From Phorcus lineatus (lineage: Eukaryota; Mollusca; Gastropoda; Trochida; Trochidae), in contig OV121092.1 in NCBI GenBank assembly GCA_921293015.1, positions 16,645,888 to 16,709,887 on the forward strand: 64,000 nucleotides of DNA, written 5' to 3'. A model generated the notes under the pieces. The model was given only the letters and a program-made list of their open reading frames with translations. It was not told where the DNA came from and did no database searches. Positions 1 to 11,693 of this stretch are shown piece by piece. A program made the translations under genes and the position numbers. The first letter of the stretch is position 1. Each line of letters opens with the position of its first letter.

Positions 1-92
1 TTTTCATGCAAAGCAAAATAGCCCAATGCTCGACGGGTATAAAACCATTGCGAATTGGTTGTCAGACACCCACTTTGTAAAACACCTGAAGA

Positions 93-1038
93 ATGACAAG
101 ATTGACTTTACAGCAATAGTAATCGGGATGATTGAAATGGGAGCCACCCTCACCCAGTTGCAAGAAAGCTTGGCTGTCACCCTACAACTGTCACTAGACT
201 AGTATAACGTTGTCGTCATTTGGGACAGACCTCAGACAGACCAAGATCAGGCCGACCGAGAGTCAGAACCCACCAGGACGACCAATATCTGCGCACATTA
301 CACCTCAGAAACCGCTTCCTGAAAGTGACGTCATCGGCGTCAAATGCACAGTGGCCAGACGTCTAAGGTCCCTTGGCACCAGGGCATACAGACCGTTCAA
401 GGAACAGCCGAACATGGCCAACGAAGACTAAGGTGGGCGAGGACGCTTTTACGTTGGCAGTGACGTCAGTGGCAGATGGTGCTTTTCTTTGACGAAAGTC
501 GGTTCTGACTCTTCAAAGCAGATGGAAGAGTACGTCTTACCGCCGTCGGGGAGAGAGAACCGCTGCATGTTGCGTGAGGAATATGACATGGTTTTGGGAG
601 ACATATTTGGTGAGGAGAAGACGCTGCTTGTTTTCGTGAAAGGAAATCTAACGGCTCAGCGTTAGGTCGATGACATTCTCCATCCCGTCGTCTGTCGCTT
701 TCTTCGACAACAGGCACAAGGTGTGATCTTTCATCAAGCAATGCCCGAGCGCACACAGCTCGATTTACTCAGAACTTCCTTGTTAACAATAACATTGACG
801 TTTTGCTGGGCCAGCATGCTCGCCTGACATGTCACCGATCGAAAATCTTTGGGACACTTTGGATCGTCGTATTCGTCAACGACGACTACCTCCTGATAAC
901 CTCCAGCAACTTGCTCAAGCTCTCCAAGAAGAATGGCAGCGCATTTCACGTAATGACGTCACACGTTTTATTTCTCCATGTGTCGGAGGGTTAATGCGTG
1001 TATTGTGGCAAGAGGAGGCAAACACGTTATTAATGTGA
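93..1038 (+). pseudogene. Decayed Tc1-like DDE transposase
   Basis: Relic of a Tc1/mariner-superfamily transposase, the nuclear enzyme that excises the element and inserts it at TA. No single frame is open. An N-terminal helix-turn-helix-like stretch lies at about 115-205, then a linker resembling the family's arginine/proline-rich segment (about 230-300). FDESRF, carrying the first catalytic Asp, is at 488-505 and is followed at once by a stop. The second-Asp region (about 725-760) reads FHQAMPERTQ, so the Asp appears to be lost. In a different frame, SPIENLWDTLD (832-864) carries the third acidic residue at 841-843, and the C-terminus runs to the stop at 1036-1038. Several frameshifts and stops make it non-functional. 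I chose 93 because an ATG there opens the region matching the family N-terminus; the true 5' end may lie outside the window. I saw no terminal inverted repeat. Confidence 0.85.
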
Positions 1039-1989
1039 ATTGTTTTCAACACACTGAACCTGGATTTCCCTGCAACGGGATCAGTCATGACAGTGAACTT
1101 TGACGTTTTGATCACAGGCCAATATCGGTGCTGAGCCGTTGATACCGGAAGTTGATTTGTTTCATTTTTTATGAATATGATATCGTCTTATGTTCTTGTT
1201 GAATAAGCATTTTTTGAAAAATCTCACTTATGTATTTATTCTGCAATCTATACTTAAATACATATTCTTACATGACACGAAAACTAGAATGAAAATACTG
1301 CTTTCTGATTGGTTACCAAAATCAATTTTGGACTGACTATTTCGCTGATAATCACCTCTAAATATTTACAACCGATTCACATTCACACGCGCACGTTTAC
1401 AAACTCCATTCGCTGAACTTACTGTTTTCATCGCCTTACAGAAAACAGCAAAATGAATTTTAAATAAATTCTTTACAGACATTGAGAATACCATATTAAA
1501 TCCATAATGTGGTTTATTTTTTGTCGAAGTAGTTTATTGTTTTATCACTTAAATTAATACCAAACCTGGCTCGCTTCGTACCGTAACCCGTGATAATAGC
1601 GATTCGTCAAGTGAACAGAGGAGACATACGTTATTCTTCAACTTTACAAACTGCTTCCCTGCTTGTCGTGCATTTTTCACCCCTAAATCAACAGCTCGGT
1701 TTATCATTAAATTAAGAGGTGAAAAATGCAAGACATACAACCCCAAAATAAAAAAATAGAATTGATTTATCTCCTAAGTAGCGTTTCTTTTGCCCGTGGG
1801 TTTATACACGTGTGCCCATGTGAAAAAAAACCAAACTGTTAATGTCTCTACCTACTTGTCATGTTTAAATTTCATTGAGTCATTGGAATTCATCATGTAC
1901 ATGCACATTTTAAAGGTACTCAGATTATGTGGATCACGGTGCAAGCATTATCTACCAATAACTGGCTTAATCACATATTATTCTTGACA
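1039..1989. other. AT-rich sequence without recognised content
   Basis: About 1050-1130 is slightly GC-richer and may be the 3' end of the Tc1-like element. The rest is low-GC sequence; its short frames are of biased composition and I see no gene, RNA or repeat in it. Confidence 0.4.
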
Positions 1990-2121
1990 TAACATCTGGA
2001 CAGTCTAGACCCTGCAAATTTGTTATCATGATAACACAGCAAGGTTTAAATGAACCAATTTGATTTTACGAGACCGTGAATAAATGATCACTTGTATGGT
2101 GATCTAATTCTGCGTTATTCT

Positions 2122-2136
2122 CAGCAGCAGCAGCAG
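2122..2136. repeat. Short CAG microsatellite
   Basis: Five CAG units in a row inside S1. The aligned place in segment B (about 44.4 kb) lacks the run, so it arose in this copy. Confidence 0.8.
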
Positions 2137-2450
2137 ACATCATGAATAATTTACATGGAGTTGATAAATCTACATAATGAAGTAACAAGGTAAGGGGATT
2201 CAGTTTAAATCTAAAATAGGTAAAAGTTTTTTGAAAATGCATTCAGATTAAAGGATGAAATGACATAAGTCTTCTGTTGACGTATTAAAGGAATATACAG
2301 AGTTTATTCAAATGGTTTCTACATTTTTTAACACTGATGTGTTATGTTTTGACCCTGATGTGTTAGATCACAGAAGTTGTAATGCTGGACGATGAAGAAA
2401 CATTGCCATTGAGATTTCATTTAGTGTTAGAAAGAGATCGTTAGATTTCT

Positions 2451-2775
2451 GAATAAGACTTACAAAGTCCAATCATGAAATTGTTTCTTGACAACTTAAA
2501 AATGTTGTGCCTAATCAATTACACAAATTTCAGGAACGATATAAGGTCTACAGATTACCAATGCAAACGAAATGCTTGTTGATATAGTGTCTTTTAATAA
2601 TTCATTTCCCATTAGACAGACAATACTAGTGTCTGAATAAGATTTACAAAGTCCAATCATGAAATTGTTTCTTGACAACTTAAAAGTATTGTGCATAATC
2701 AATTAAACAAATGTCAGGAACGATATAAAGTCTGCGGATTACCATTGCAAACTAAATGCTTGTGGATAAAGTTAC
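2451..2775. repeat. Two-copy tandem duplication, 184 bp period
   Basis: The block beginning GAATAAGACTTACAAAGTCC at 2451 recurs as GAATAAGATTTACAAAGTCC at 2635, and similarity continues for about 140 bp. The copies differ at few positions, so this duplication is much younger than the surrounding segmental copies. I see no coding content. Confidence 0.9.
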
Positions 2776-3181
2776 CTTCATCAATTAATGTTGAAAATAA
2801 TTATGGATATGCGAAGCGAGACATTGAAACTTTTGAATGAAATTGAATGCACGTTATTTTACCATTGATAGAAGCTTCAACTTGAACAAGTGAGAACTTT
2901 ATATTCCATTACCACTTTGATAAATTGAATTTTAAACGTGCTTCATGGGACCCAATTTTCTTAAATGGTTTATTCAAGTGTACACAATAAAGGAATGGAA
3001 ACGAGTGGATGGGTGATTGGAACAGATAAGAGAAAATGATAGAATAATAATCATAATCTATGATATTTACGTTTAATCTTTACTCACTACAATGGTATAG
3101 CATGTTACAAATGCTATATCTTTATACACTTTGCATTATTCGTGTAACATTACCTAGTTACAGCTAATTTGGTATTTGTAA

Positions 3182-3351
3182 TTTGGAAATAAAATTTTAT
3201 AAATATTTTCATTATCTGTGTCTTATGATGCTAATTTTTTAAACCTTCTAACCTCCCAAAAACTTAAGCATCATAATAGACACAGAAACTTTAAATTTCC
3301 AAAAAATTACAAAAAAGATAGTCAAAATCTTTATGAAATTTTATTTCCAAA
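3182..3351. repeat. Foldback (inverted-repeat) element
   Basis: The left arm 3182-3234 pairs with a right arm in two pieces, 3264-3286 and 3317-3351. The outer 35 bp differ at about five positions, and the inner block around TTATGATGCT pairs with AGCATCATAA. The right arm carries about 30 extra bases. It resembles a small foldback element without coding capacity. Confidence 0.75.
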
Positions 3352-5100
3352 TTTTGAATGTTTGCTCTTTACTTAAATATTTCACATATACATTGTTAGA
3401 TTGATGATGTTTTTTAATGACACAAACTTCTTCGTCATCAGTTCAGTCTTTAAAAAACATTCAATGCTCTTTCATAATTAACATGACAAATTGAAGCTAA
3501 ATCTTTTGTAAAACGAAGTAGAAAAGTCATCAAACAACTACATTATTTTTCAGTGAATAAACACATTATAAAAGTACATCTCTTTGACATATATCGCTAA
3601 TATCTGCAGCGACATATGAACAATCTAAACATTTGATCTTCTAAAGTTCTAAACATGCTATGTGAAAAGAATCATTGACCAAATAATGGGTTACTTACGC
3701 AATGCTTGATTGATGAACGCATAGCATGACATTCTTATTCAATGACAAAAACATCTTGATTGATTATGGTATTTAGTGACAGAATGTTCAATCGCCATTA
3801 CTTACATCATTTCTGTAGGAGAGGATAAGACGTTTTTTGTTGCATGTCTCCATCATTGTTGATGTAAGAAAAGGATTTACACCCAGCAAGAAGACAAAGT
3901 GACCATGAACTTAGTATGTTATCGGAGTCACATTTGTCGAATGTTGTCAGTGTTGTTATGTTGTTCGAGAAGGATTTACTGTTGTTGCAACTCTTTTTTG
4001 TGGTAAAAGTTCTATTTTAATGTTTAACAGTTTATAACAGTGACAATACAAAGGTGTGAAGTCGTCTCTTAAAGAAATTTTGATAATGTAATGTCTTACA
4101 TTTTCAAATGAGTCCAACACTAGTTTGAAATCTTATTTATAGGTAGACATATTTTTTTGTTTGAAAGTATTTGATTGAAAATTATTATTAGCGTGTGATT
4201 TAGGCTTCTCCACATGTTTATAGCCTTTGCTCTATAGTCTTCGTAAAAACAGCGTGAATTATGTTACCTCAAATGAATACATACAGTATATTCTTATATA
4301 TCAAAATCATGAAATATTACGCTATGCCTTTCTAATTAAGCACTCGTTGTTAGATAAAATGTCTGATAAGCTACTAGAGAATTTGATTTTTGTCGTAAAG
4401 AGTTTTGCTTTAATAAATTTTTTTCCTTGTTTTGTTTGTAAGTGTTATTACCTTTCTTCACAATGTAAATATAAAATTCTAATACAAGTCTTGTCAATAA
4501 GGGAATCAAGAAAACATATAATGGTAATTGGCATTAAGCTGTTTTACTTAAAACTGCCGACTGCGGGGATATAGAAACGTTCACATCAGATGGTTTCAGA
4601 CAATTATACCGTTGGCAAGTTTCATATACCATGGAATTTATCCATAAAAAACAACTGATGAACATAAAAAGTGCTCATATCAGAGAAAGGTTTCAAACAG
4701 TAATGCCTGTTGGCAAGCTTAAAAGCATAAGTTGTGAAATATTGATTGATGGAATAAGAACATTATTTCCCTGATGGCTATCTAAAAGGCTAGTGTCTTT
4801 AAAGTGTATTCAAATACATGGAGTTTTATACATGAAAAAGTAAGGAATTACTTGCTTTTTGATGAATTTCCAAAATGGCTTTGAAGAATATTTTTGTTAA
4901 TAAAAAAGTATGTTTTTGAAAGTATGTATTTATGATATTTTCCTTGATAAACCAAAGGGAAATCAGTTAATTAAATGAGCTTTCACCACTTAAGATGAAG
5001 TAATTATTTAATCGTAATTTTTGGATAAGTCAGTTTGCATTAGGAGTACTTAAAAATCAATAAAATGTTTAAAAAAAACTATGAATGGATATAACACAAG

Positions 5101-5846
5101 AGTGCTAAAGGAAAGATAAACAGTATAAAGTGTATACTCTTAATCACAAATCAAAATGATAAGATTAATCATTAACATTTATAAGAAACGTTAGATAATA
5201 TACAGAGTTTTAAATAATCAACTTCTTTAGTGCAAGACACGTAATAGTATAATAGTTGTTTTCTTAAAATGTAACTATCATAAATACTTTTATTACCAAA
5301 TTATAGATATAATACATAATGACATTCAAAGTTTGAATTTCAAACATTATACTAAAATCATTGTAATAATGATTTTTTCCCATGTACATGCAAGTGTTAT
5401 TGGGTGGGATTTTAATTAACATTTAATTGTACAAAATAAAGTGAATTAGGAGAGGAATTAAATCGAATTTTGAATCTTATTATCAAGAGACGAGATGTTT
5501 CCTTTCAGTAAGGCAAAACAAGTTTAAAATACATCCGTTCACAGACTATCTGGACAAATAAAGTTATTATGGAGCATCCCTATTTTAAAAATTTACAAGG
5601 CAGCAGATGTATGGTGACATGTTTAAGACTTCATCTGTCCTTTCCTTGGTAATGCATTGGACGCAATGATAAAGTTTTCTTTATTTCACATAAACTTTTA
5701 TATCATTATGCAAACAATGTTTGTTGCGACGTGTGGTCGTGTTCACAGTGCTGTTACTGATGAAGAGATTTTGTTTTCTTTATATCATTTTCTGTTACCA
5801 CGCTAACACGGCACTTTTAAACTCTATCCTTTCCTTGACACTTAAG
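5101..5846. other. AT-rich sequence without recognised content
   Basis: S1 can no longer be aligned here. Only low-complexity AT-rich sequence is visible, with no reading frame, RNA or repeat that I could support. Confidence 0.4.
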
Positions 5847-6000
5847 TGACTGCTTGGCATCATGAAATGTTCTGAGAGGTTAATGTGTGTTACCTTGAGG
5901 ATAGACATGCTTCCTCTTTAACATGCTTCCTGTTGAATCATGTTAATCCTCAAGGTAACACACATTAACTTCTCTGAACATTTCATGATGCCAACAGTCA
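5847..6000. repeat. Long near-perfect hairpin
   Basis: The left arm (5847-5902) and right arm (5946-6000) are reverse complements over about 55 bp, with a single-base gap and two or three mismatches. The 43-base loop holds two direct copies of ATGCTTCCT. The arm core is GGCATCATGAAATGTTC. It lies 30 bp before the SINE. Its near-perfection suggests recent origin or gene conversion between the arms. Confidence 0.9.
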
Positions 6001-6030
6001 AACAAAACTTCATAAATTTTTATATCCCTG

Positions 6031-6245
6031 GGGGCGAGATAGCGCAGTGGTTAGCGCTTTCGACTTCGGGCCAAGATGTCCGGATTCCAATTCCGCCAGG
6101 CAACTTTGTCTGTATTAGAGAACTGTAAGGTTTTGGTGCTATGCTACATTTAATTTCAATGGAAAACGTCAATGGTTTGCTAGTTCCAGACGATTCTCGC
6201 AGGTTTCAACGAAATCATCTCACCGCTTTTCAAGTGTCTTCTTTC
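6031..6245 (+). mobile_element. tRNA-derived SINE copy 1
   Basis: The head resembles a tRNA with RNA polymerase III boxes: an A-box-like TAGCGCAGTGG at 6040-6050 and a B-box-like GATTCCAATTC at 6083-6093 (8 of 11 consensus positions). It is followed by a central domain containing TGGTTTGCTAGTTCCAGACG, shared with the copies near 53.4 kb, 10.1 kb and 55.4 kb. The 3' end is diverged. Movement would have depended on an unidentified LINE. The 62-codon reading frame across the head is incidental. Confidence 0.8.
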
Positions 6246-7275
6246 TGTCTTGATGTTGCTGGGATCAAGTGTTTAGCATCCTTCATGTCAAACACCACGA
6301 CCAGTTAAAGAGATACGACGAAAATCATATTCAGGCGGTTGCATTCCCAAAGGAAATGAAATAGAAGCAGTGTGCCAATTATAAATTGAGTTTCCAACAA
6401 CATATGACATATATCGACTGAAAGCCACTCGATAGGAGCTTACAGCTATCTGTCTTAACTCGTTTTCAAGTCAATAAATTTTAAAGATAATTACGACCCT
6501 AAATGAAGTTTTCTTACTCAGCAAATGACTGATATGCCCTCGAAAATGTTTATTTAAAAAATGTTTTGATTTAACGAATGTTTTTTCTCCAGTGAGTGAA
6601 TTACCAATTGGTACAATAATGTGTCAACAGGTGTAGCAAAACCTTCATGGTTAGATTGATGAAACAACTATTTGAAATAAGGGACAGAGAACTTATTGAT
6701 GTCATTCTTACAACAGGTTATGAACTTCCTTACTTTTAACATTATATTTGAGTATATTATAAAAACATTTCGTAAACATCATAGTAACATAAAGTGCCTG
6801 GTTTGTAAACTAAACTGTATTACAAATATAAATTACGGTTATCAAGGAGTTCTCACAATGCAAATATGATAAATATCTTTGGTTGTCTTGCACCTCTTAG
6901 AGTATATTTATTCTTTTTGCTATTTCAATATGTATGCATTACAAAAATGCGAAACTATTGATTGTGAATAATATGTTGTGTAAAAGTAAAAAGAAAAAAG
7001 TGATATTAAGTGTTGCAGAGTTACCATATTGTAAGTAGTTTTAATCCACGATACTTCGTTTGTGATATGTTTTTAATATATTCTATTTTTGTATTCTTCA
7101 TCTTTTTCATTCGAAATCGGATGTATTTGATTGACGTGTGGGTGTCTTAAAATGGCACAATGAGAGCAAGCCTTTCCAAAATCGTTTAATATGTCCTCTA
7201 TCGTTCCATATTTTGATATCCTTTGACATTTAAATAATAATACATGCCTATAAAGCTTACTTTGTAACCATTCCC
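6246..7275. other. AT-rich sequence without recognised content
   Basis: No reading frame of protein-like composition, RNA gene or repeat recognised. Confidence 0.4.
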
Positions 7276-7988
7276 TTAAGGATGTTCGCTCCTCTGTCAC
7301 AGTTACAAAATTCAAATAACCTTAAATCATAATGTTCTTATATATAAACCAAAATGAAGCTGTAATTTCTCAATTTTGATGATTTCAGACTAAATATTCA
7401 TCAAAATAAAGAAACGTAGTATTTTCATTTTGAAATTATTCACAATTTTGCTGACTCAGCAATTTTAATTGTAACTATTATTTGAGCAAGTTCTATTATC
7501 TGTTTTTCTTAGAAGTAGATGTTGTTGAATGAAAATGATTTGTATGAATTCGTTAAGGTATATTTTAAGATAATGAGTGGGAGAAAGCATGTTTTTAGTC
7601 CAAAAATAGCTTGAATGTTGATAATTTAATTAAAATATTTGAATACATTATGTGCCGTAGCGGCTAAAAACCCACACTACCATATATATTTTTTACTTTT
7701 TTCTGGAAGAGGATTATGTTAACTGTAACATGTTTTCATATTAAAAAAAGTTTAATACAGGAACTAATTAAAATTTAAGATTTCTCCGAAAAGGTCATCA
7801 TTTCCCCATAGACTCCCATGTTAAAACCCTGACTGACAGAGGAATCTTTGTCTTGGAATAGCTCGAAAAAACCCACACTAACCCCTATTTTTTGGGGTGG
7901 ATATTTCAAGTATATACACTAAACCTTTGAAAAAAACAAGTTAGAAAAAAAGTTTAATACTTTAAATTTGAGGAGCGAACATCCTTAA
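7276..7988. mobile_element. TTAA-bounded non-autonomous DNA transposon, family 1 copy 1
   Basis: The 19-bp termini are perfect inverted repeats: TTAAGGATGTTCGCTCCTC at 7276-7294 and its exact complement at 7970-7988. Each begins or ends with TTAA, consistent with a TTAA target duplication around a 705-bp element with 15-bp inverted ends. TTAA duplication is typical of the piggyBac superfamily, but these tips (GGATG) do not match the usual piggyBac ends, so the assignment is tentative. It has no transposase frame; an 80-codon minus frame crossing the left end is incidental. The second copy at 27.5 kb matches through the interior. Confidence 0.85.
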
Positions 7989-9499
7989 CTTGAATCATTA
8001 TCTATCAAGGAATTAAATGTATTTAGTTTTTAGTTTTATATCATATTATTTTCATATAGCTAGGTTAATTGCCTCATAATGCTGGATATGTTATTGTAGT
8101 AGCTCTCGTGATATATATACGCTGATGTAGCAGGATGCGTGATAAACAGGTTTGCATATGATACTTTTCTTTTTTTGATATTTTTCTGTTGTATATAAAT
8201 GTCTCTATTGATAAAACATGGGAATTATTAATTTTGAATTCAGGCGAATTGTTGGATATATATAAGTGCTTTCCTTTCTTACCAGATTTCTTTTTATGTT
8301 AATTGACTACATTTCGATCATTGTTTAGTGAACGACTAAATTCTCGTAAAGAATATTTCAAATAATCTTATTCTTTGTTTAGAAACCTGATGACCCTTGG
8401 TTAATGTACAGGATAATTTGCCATAGTAACACACTATCCTATATGTCTGTAAGGATATAACGACTGCAGATGTTGATGGGTGTTAAATGGTCATTTGCCC
8501 ATTTAAAGAGTAAAATGTTTTAACGATTTTTAAGATGTTTGTCAAATTCTAATACAACGCAGATGCGACTCTTTCCAATTTATGTGATTGGTGCACTTTT
8601 TATATCCTTTTTATGTGAGAATGTTCCTTGTAAATAATTCTTTTTTTCTCGAAGATGTTGGTCAGCTCTCTGCATGTTTTGTGCAAAGACCAATAGGAGA
8701 TCAATTTAAGATCAATAGGAAATGTTTTTTTCAACAGAGGGTTGAGAAGCTCTTATGACAGATGCACACTTCCTTTCCAGTGCCTTTGCGGTTTATTGCA
8801 AATAGTATTTCACCTAATACAGTGCAGATGTTGAAGTCTTGATATGTTCATTTCTTTAACTTTGTGTCAGTTCTCCAAATACATGTTGTATTAGAAACAC
8901 ATGATTTCTTCAATATACTCACGTAAAAATCGAAAACCAAATTTCAGTTTTTTTTTTCAGAGAAAACACATGATAGAAAATATATACATGTGAAATAGAA
9001 TGAGATGACACATGACATAATATATGCATTTATAAACAGTTTTGATAAAAATTGAAAATTTGTAAATGGAAACCGTGCGTTTCGTTACTTGCTTGATTAG
9101 TGCAAACTTTATGTTAACATTTTTTCACTAAACATCACAATATTCATTCATCATTCTTCAATAATGCAAAAATATTCTCAAATGATCTTGATCGCAAAAT
9201 GGTTTTTGTAAAAAGCGCAAGATGTATCATATTATTAACCAAAATTGCTTGTTTGATTAAAACATATTCGAAAATGTGTTGAAATAAAATTCAATCACAG
9301 AAATGATAAAATCTATTTTTTTCAATTCTGACCCCATGCTCCTTTTGGTGAATGCCAAAATTATTTCCGGCATATACATGTAATAATCTTGCATATTAAT
9401 ATATTATAAAAATGATTCCTTAACAGGATGATCTAAAGGTTTTGACTGTAAAATATATAGTGATATTTTTCGTAAACACTGTAACTTTAATATCTTATG
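7989..9499. other. AT-rich sequence without recognised content
   Basis: Long runs of A and T with no supported feature. An isolated short match, GCTGATGTAGCAGGATG near 8121, also occurs near 22807 in segment A, but it does not extend. Confidence 0.4.
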
Positions 9500-9940
9500 A
9501 TTTTCAACATTGTTATTCATGTCAATAATTAGTTACGATAGTTTCAATTGCAATCTGATATAGCAGTAATAATATTCATAGTAACTGTTGTTATTCTTGA
9601 TTATGCAGTAAAGCTGACTTAAAAACATATTTAAAGCGAACCAAGACAAAAGATATCAAGTAATTAAATGAATTCTTGGTATTTCAACCACCGGGGATCA
9701 AGTCGTTGAATCTTGTATGATCGAGGGTTCATTTGGTTCAGATTTGCCATTAAAGGACCTTCATGGGAAATATACACCATTGATATTTACATTCTCAACT
9801 GACATAAAATGGTATTTAGCACAATAAGGCATCGCTATCAGCTAATAGAGTAAACATACAGTTGAATCGAAACATAATAAAACAGGTTTATCTGATATTT
9901 CTTTGAGAGTTAATTATTTACGGTGAAACATATGGCGAGT
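9500..9940 (+). repeat. R repeat, copy R1
   Basis: First of eight diverged copies of a 300-450 bp repeat. Landmarks in order are GGATCAAGT, CTTGTATGATCGAGGGTTCA, a block around TTGACATAAATTGGTAT, and GTTGAATC followed by an A-rich stretch. The minus strand has an ATG at 9750-9748 opening a short peptide, MANLNQMNPRSYKI..., that also appears in other copies. It pairs with R2, with a SINE between them. Confidence 0.75.
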
Positions 9941-9962
9941 GATTTGGGGTTCAATGCCGAGT

Positions 9963-10205
9963 TAGAGTATTTCACTTATATCATGGCTGCTTTAATTATT
10001 GTAGGGAGAAAGCCCTCAACATTATGAGGCTATGCATTGCGGTAAAACCTGCGAGCATCGCCTTGAACGAGCGAGCCATGGGTGGTACTGCGCTGAAATT
10101 CTGTGCAACAATACATCCAAACCATACTGCATGTAGAACTGTTATCTGCTGCAGACAAGGTTGCTGAGGTCCTGGCGGGGTTAGAACCCTATTACATAAG
10201 TTCCT
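9963..10205 (-). mobile_element. tRNA-derived SINE copy 2, 5' truncated
   Basis: Read on the minus strand, a B-box-like GGTTCTAACCCC lies at 10188-10177. It is followed by the central domain (about 10110-10020) and a 3' part ending near a CAGCCATGA motif. The A-box half of the tRNA-like head is missing. It matches the 53.4-kb copy closely in the central domain and sits between R1 and R2. The 74-codon minus frame across it is a by-product of the SINE and recurs in the 53.4-kb copy. Confidence 0.8.
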
Positions 10206-10229
10206 TATGCAATTAGACAATGTACGTCA

Positions 10230-10690
10230 CAATTATTTTTTATGATAGTTCTATAGAGATATAGCTTAGTACAGCAGTAATATTATTTGTGGTTATTGTG
10301 AAAGAAGTAAAATATGGCCACAAATACAATAGCAAACTATCTAGTATTTGCTTTAAATGAATGATCAAGATAGTCGTTAGTGTTTCATGTTATACTGAAT
10401 TTTCCGAGGGCAATACAAGAAAGAAAATTAATGAATATCTGGGTATTTAAACCGAAGAAGGATTAAGTTGTTCAAGCTTAAGCTTGTTCAACGCAGCATT
10501 CATTTAATACATGGTTGTCTTTAAGGAATCTGCATTGGAATGATAATATAATTACCCATTGATATATGTAATCTCAATTGACATAAATTGTATTAATTAT
10601 TTTGGGGCTATGCTAAGAACTGATAAGATAAGCAAAAGGTTAAATTGAAACATAACATGTATAATGTAATGTGATTCACCGTTCTTTTGT
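10230..10690 (+). repeat. R repeat, copy R2
   Basis: Matches R1 in the AGCAGTAAT..TTATT entry block, the AATGAATATCTGGGTATTT block and the TTGACATAAATTG block, ending with a GTTAAATTGAAACATAACAT block. The GGATCAAGT segment is badly decayed and no peptide is kept. Confidence 0.65.
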
Positions 10691-11690
10691 GTTCTAACCA
10701 TGGTACAAGGAGGTATTGAAAATCTAAGTTGAATTCTATGGCATTGTGAAAACAAGTTGAGAACCCTGAAGAGACAGTCTGATGAAAAGAAAACATAAAC
10801 CCATTACAAAACTTGGTTACAAGTCTATACATTATTATGTGATCTTATAACAACCATTCAACCCCGATGTGATAACACTGTCTAATGTTTGCTTAACACA
10901 AATGAATTTGGATGCTTCAACACGTAATTGACATTCCTTATGGCTTCACCAAATGGTGAAAATGTTTTACATCCTCTCAGAAGCTTTGCATATAAAGAAA
11001 AATATATAATTTTATCAAGCAGATGTTTCATAACATTTTAAAAAAATTATCATCGTTTTAAAGGTATATATTAAAGAACTGACTTAATGAAGAAGCTGAA
11101 TAATGTTTATAAATGGTGCATAATGAAATGAGAGCGTCGAACAAAATGATGAGAATATATATATATATCTGACCTATTCAGATAAATTACATTATTTTCA
11201 AACGACCTCGATTACTGATTCAAGTAAACCATTCAGTTACATTATTCCTATCTATATTGGTCTGCACATGTAAGTCTTTTTTTATTATTAAATGTCTACA
11301 TTTAAATATTAATTCATTATATTTTACCGTCATCTTCATCACGATGGTAGCATTAAAAATGTTCAAATATTTATATCAGTATTTTGGTTAACAATAGGGA
11401 ATATATTCCCTTTAGTAATCAGTGAACATTAAAGAGATTCAGCAAAACAAAATCAAGTTCATACTTTCTAAAGTCTTCAGAAGAATTTGTCCCAAGTCGT
11501 TAGGTGTGTTTTCTATTGCAATGGCCTGCTTTAGTTAAAACTGGCCAGCTGTACTAATTTACAGCTCCAGATGGCTGCATGAAAAACCCCAACAGCTCCA
11601 TCCATCTACACACAAATAGTCATAATAACAAACTTTGAAAAAAACAGCAACATTTCAATAAAGTCTTTTCAAATACATTCACAGGCAAAC
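10691..11690. other. AT-rich sequence with a short TA run
   Basis: Contains a short (TA)n run at about 11156-11167. From about 11480 to 11640 the composition is somewhat less AT-rich, but no open frame of more than 60 codons is present and I recognise nothing. Confidence 0.4.
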
Positions 11691-11693
11691 AAA

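Larger units (their letters stand above)
1990..5100 (-). repeat. Inverted segmental copy S1
   Basis: Diverged copy of the body of segments A and B, in opposite orientation. Matching blocks are 1990-2150 (with 44400-44560 and 30220-30420), 3690-4060 (with 29340-29720 and 42895-43060) and 4600-4950 (with 28440-28660 and 42620-42850). It runs in the same direction as S2: 3690-4060 matches 13640-13980, 4365-4515 matches 14780-14920 and 4600-4950 matches 15470-15800. Stops occur in all frames of the aligned parts, so I see no shared coding capacity. The edges are approximate because the alignment was by eye. Confidence 0.7.

Noticed and set aside
4227-4574. 115-codon plus-strand frame
   Set aside because: Rich in Ile, Lys, Leu, Tyr and Phe as expected from AT-rich sequence, not kept in the homologous S2 stretch at 14.2-14.95 kb, and no domain is recognisable.
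6031-6103. Functional tRNA gene
   Set aside because: Pol III boxes are present, but the arms do not form a sound cloverleaf and the head continues into a SINE body.
8121-8137. GCTGATGTAGCAGGATG shared with about 22807
   Set aside because: The match does not extend beyond about 17 bases; too short to infer homology.
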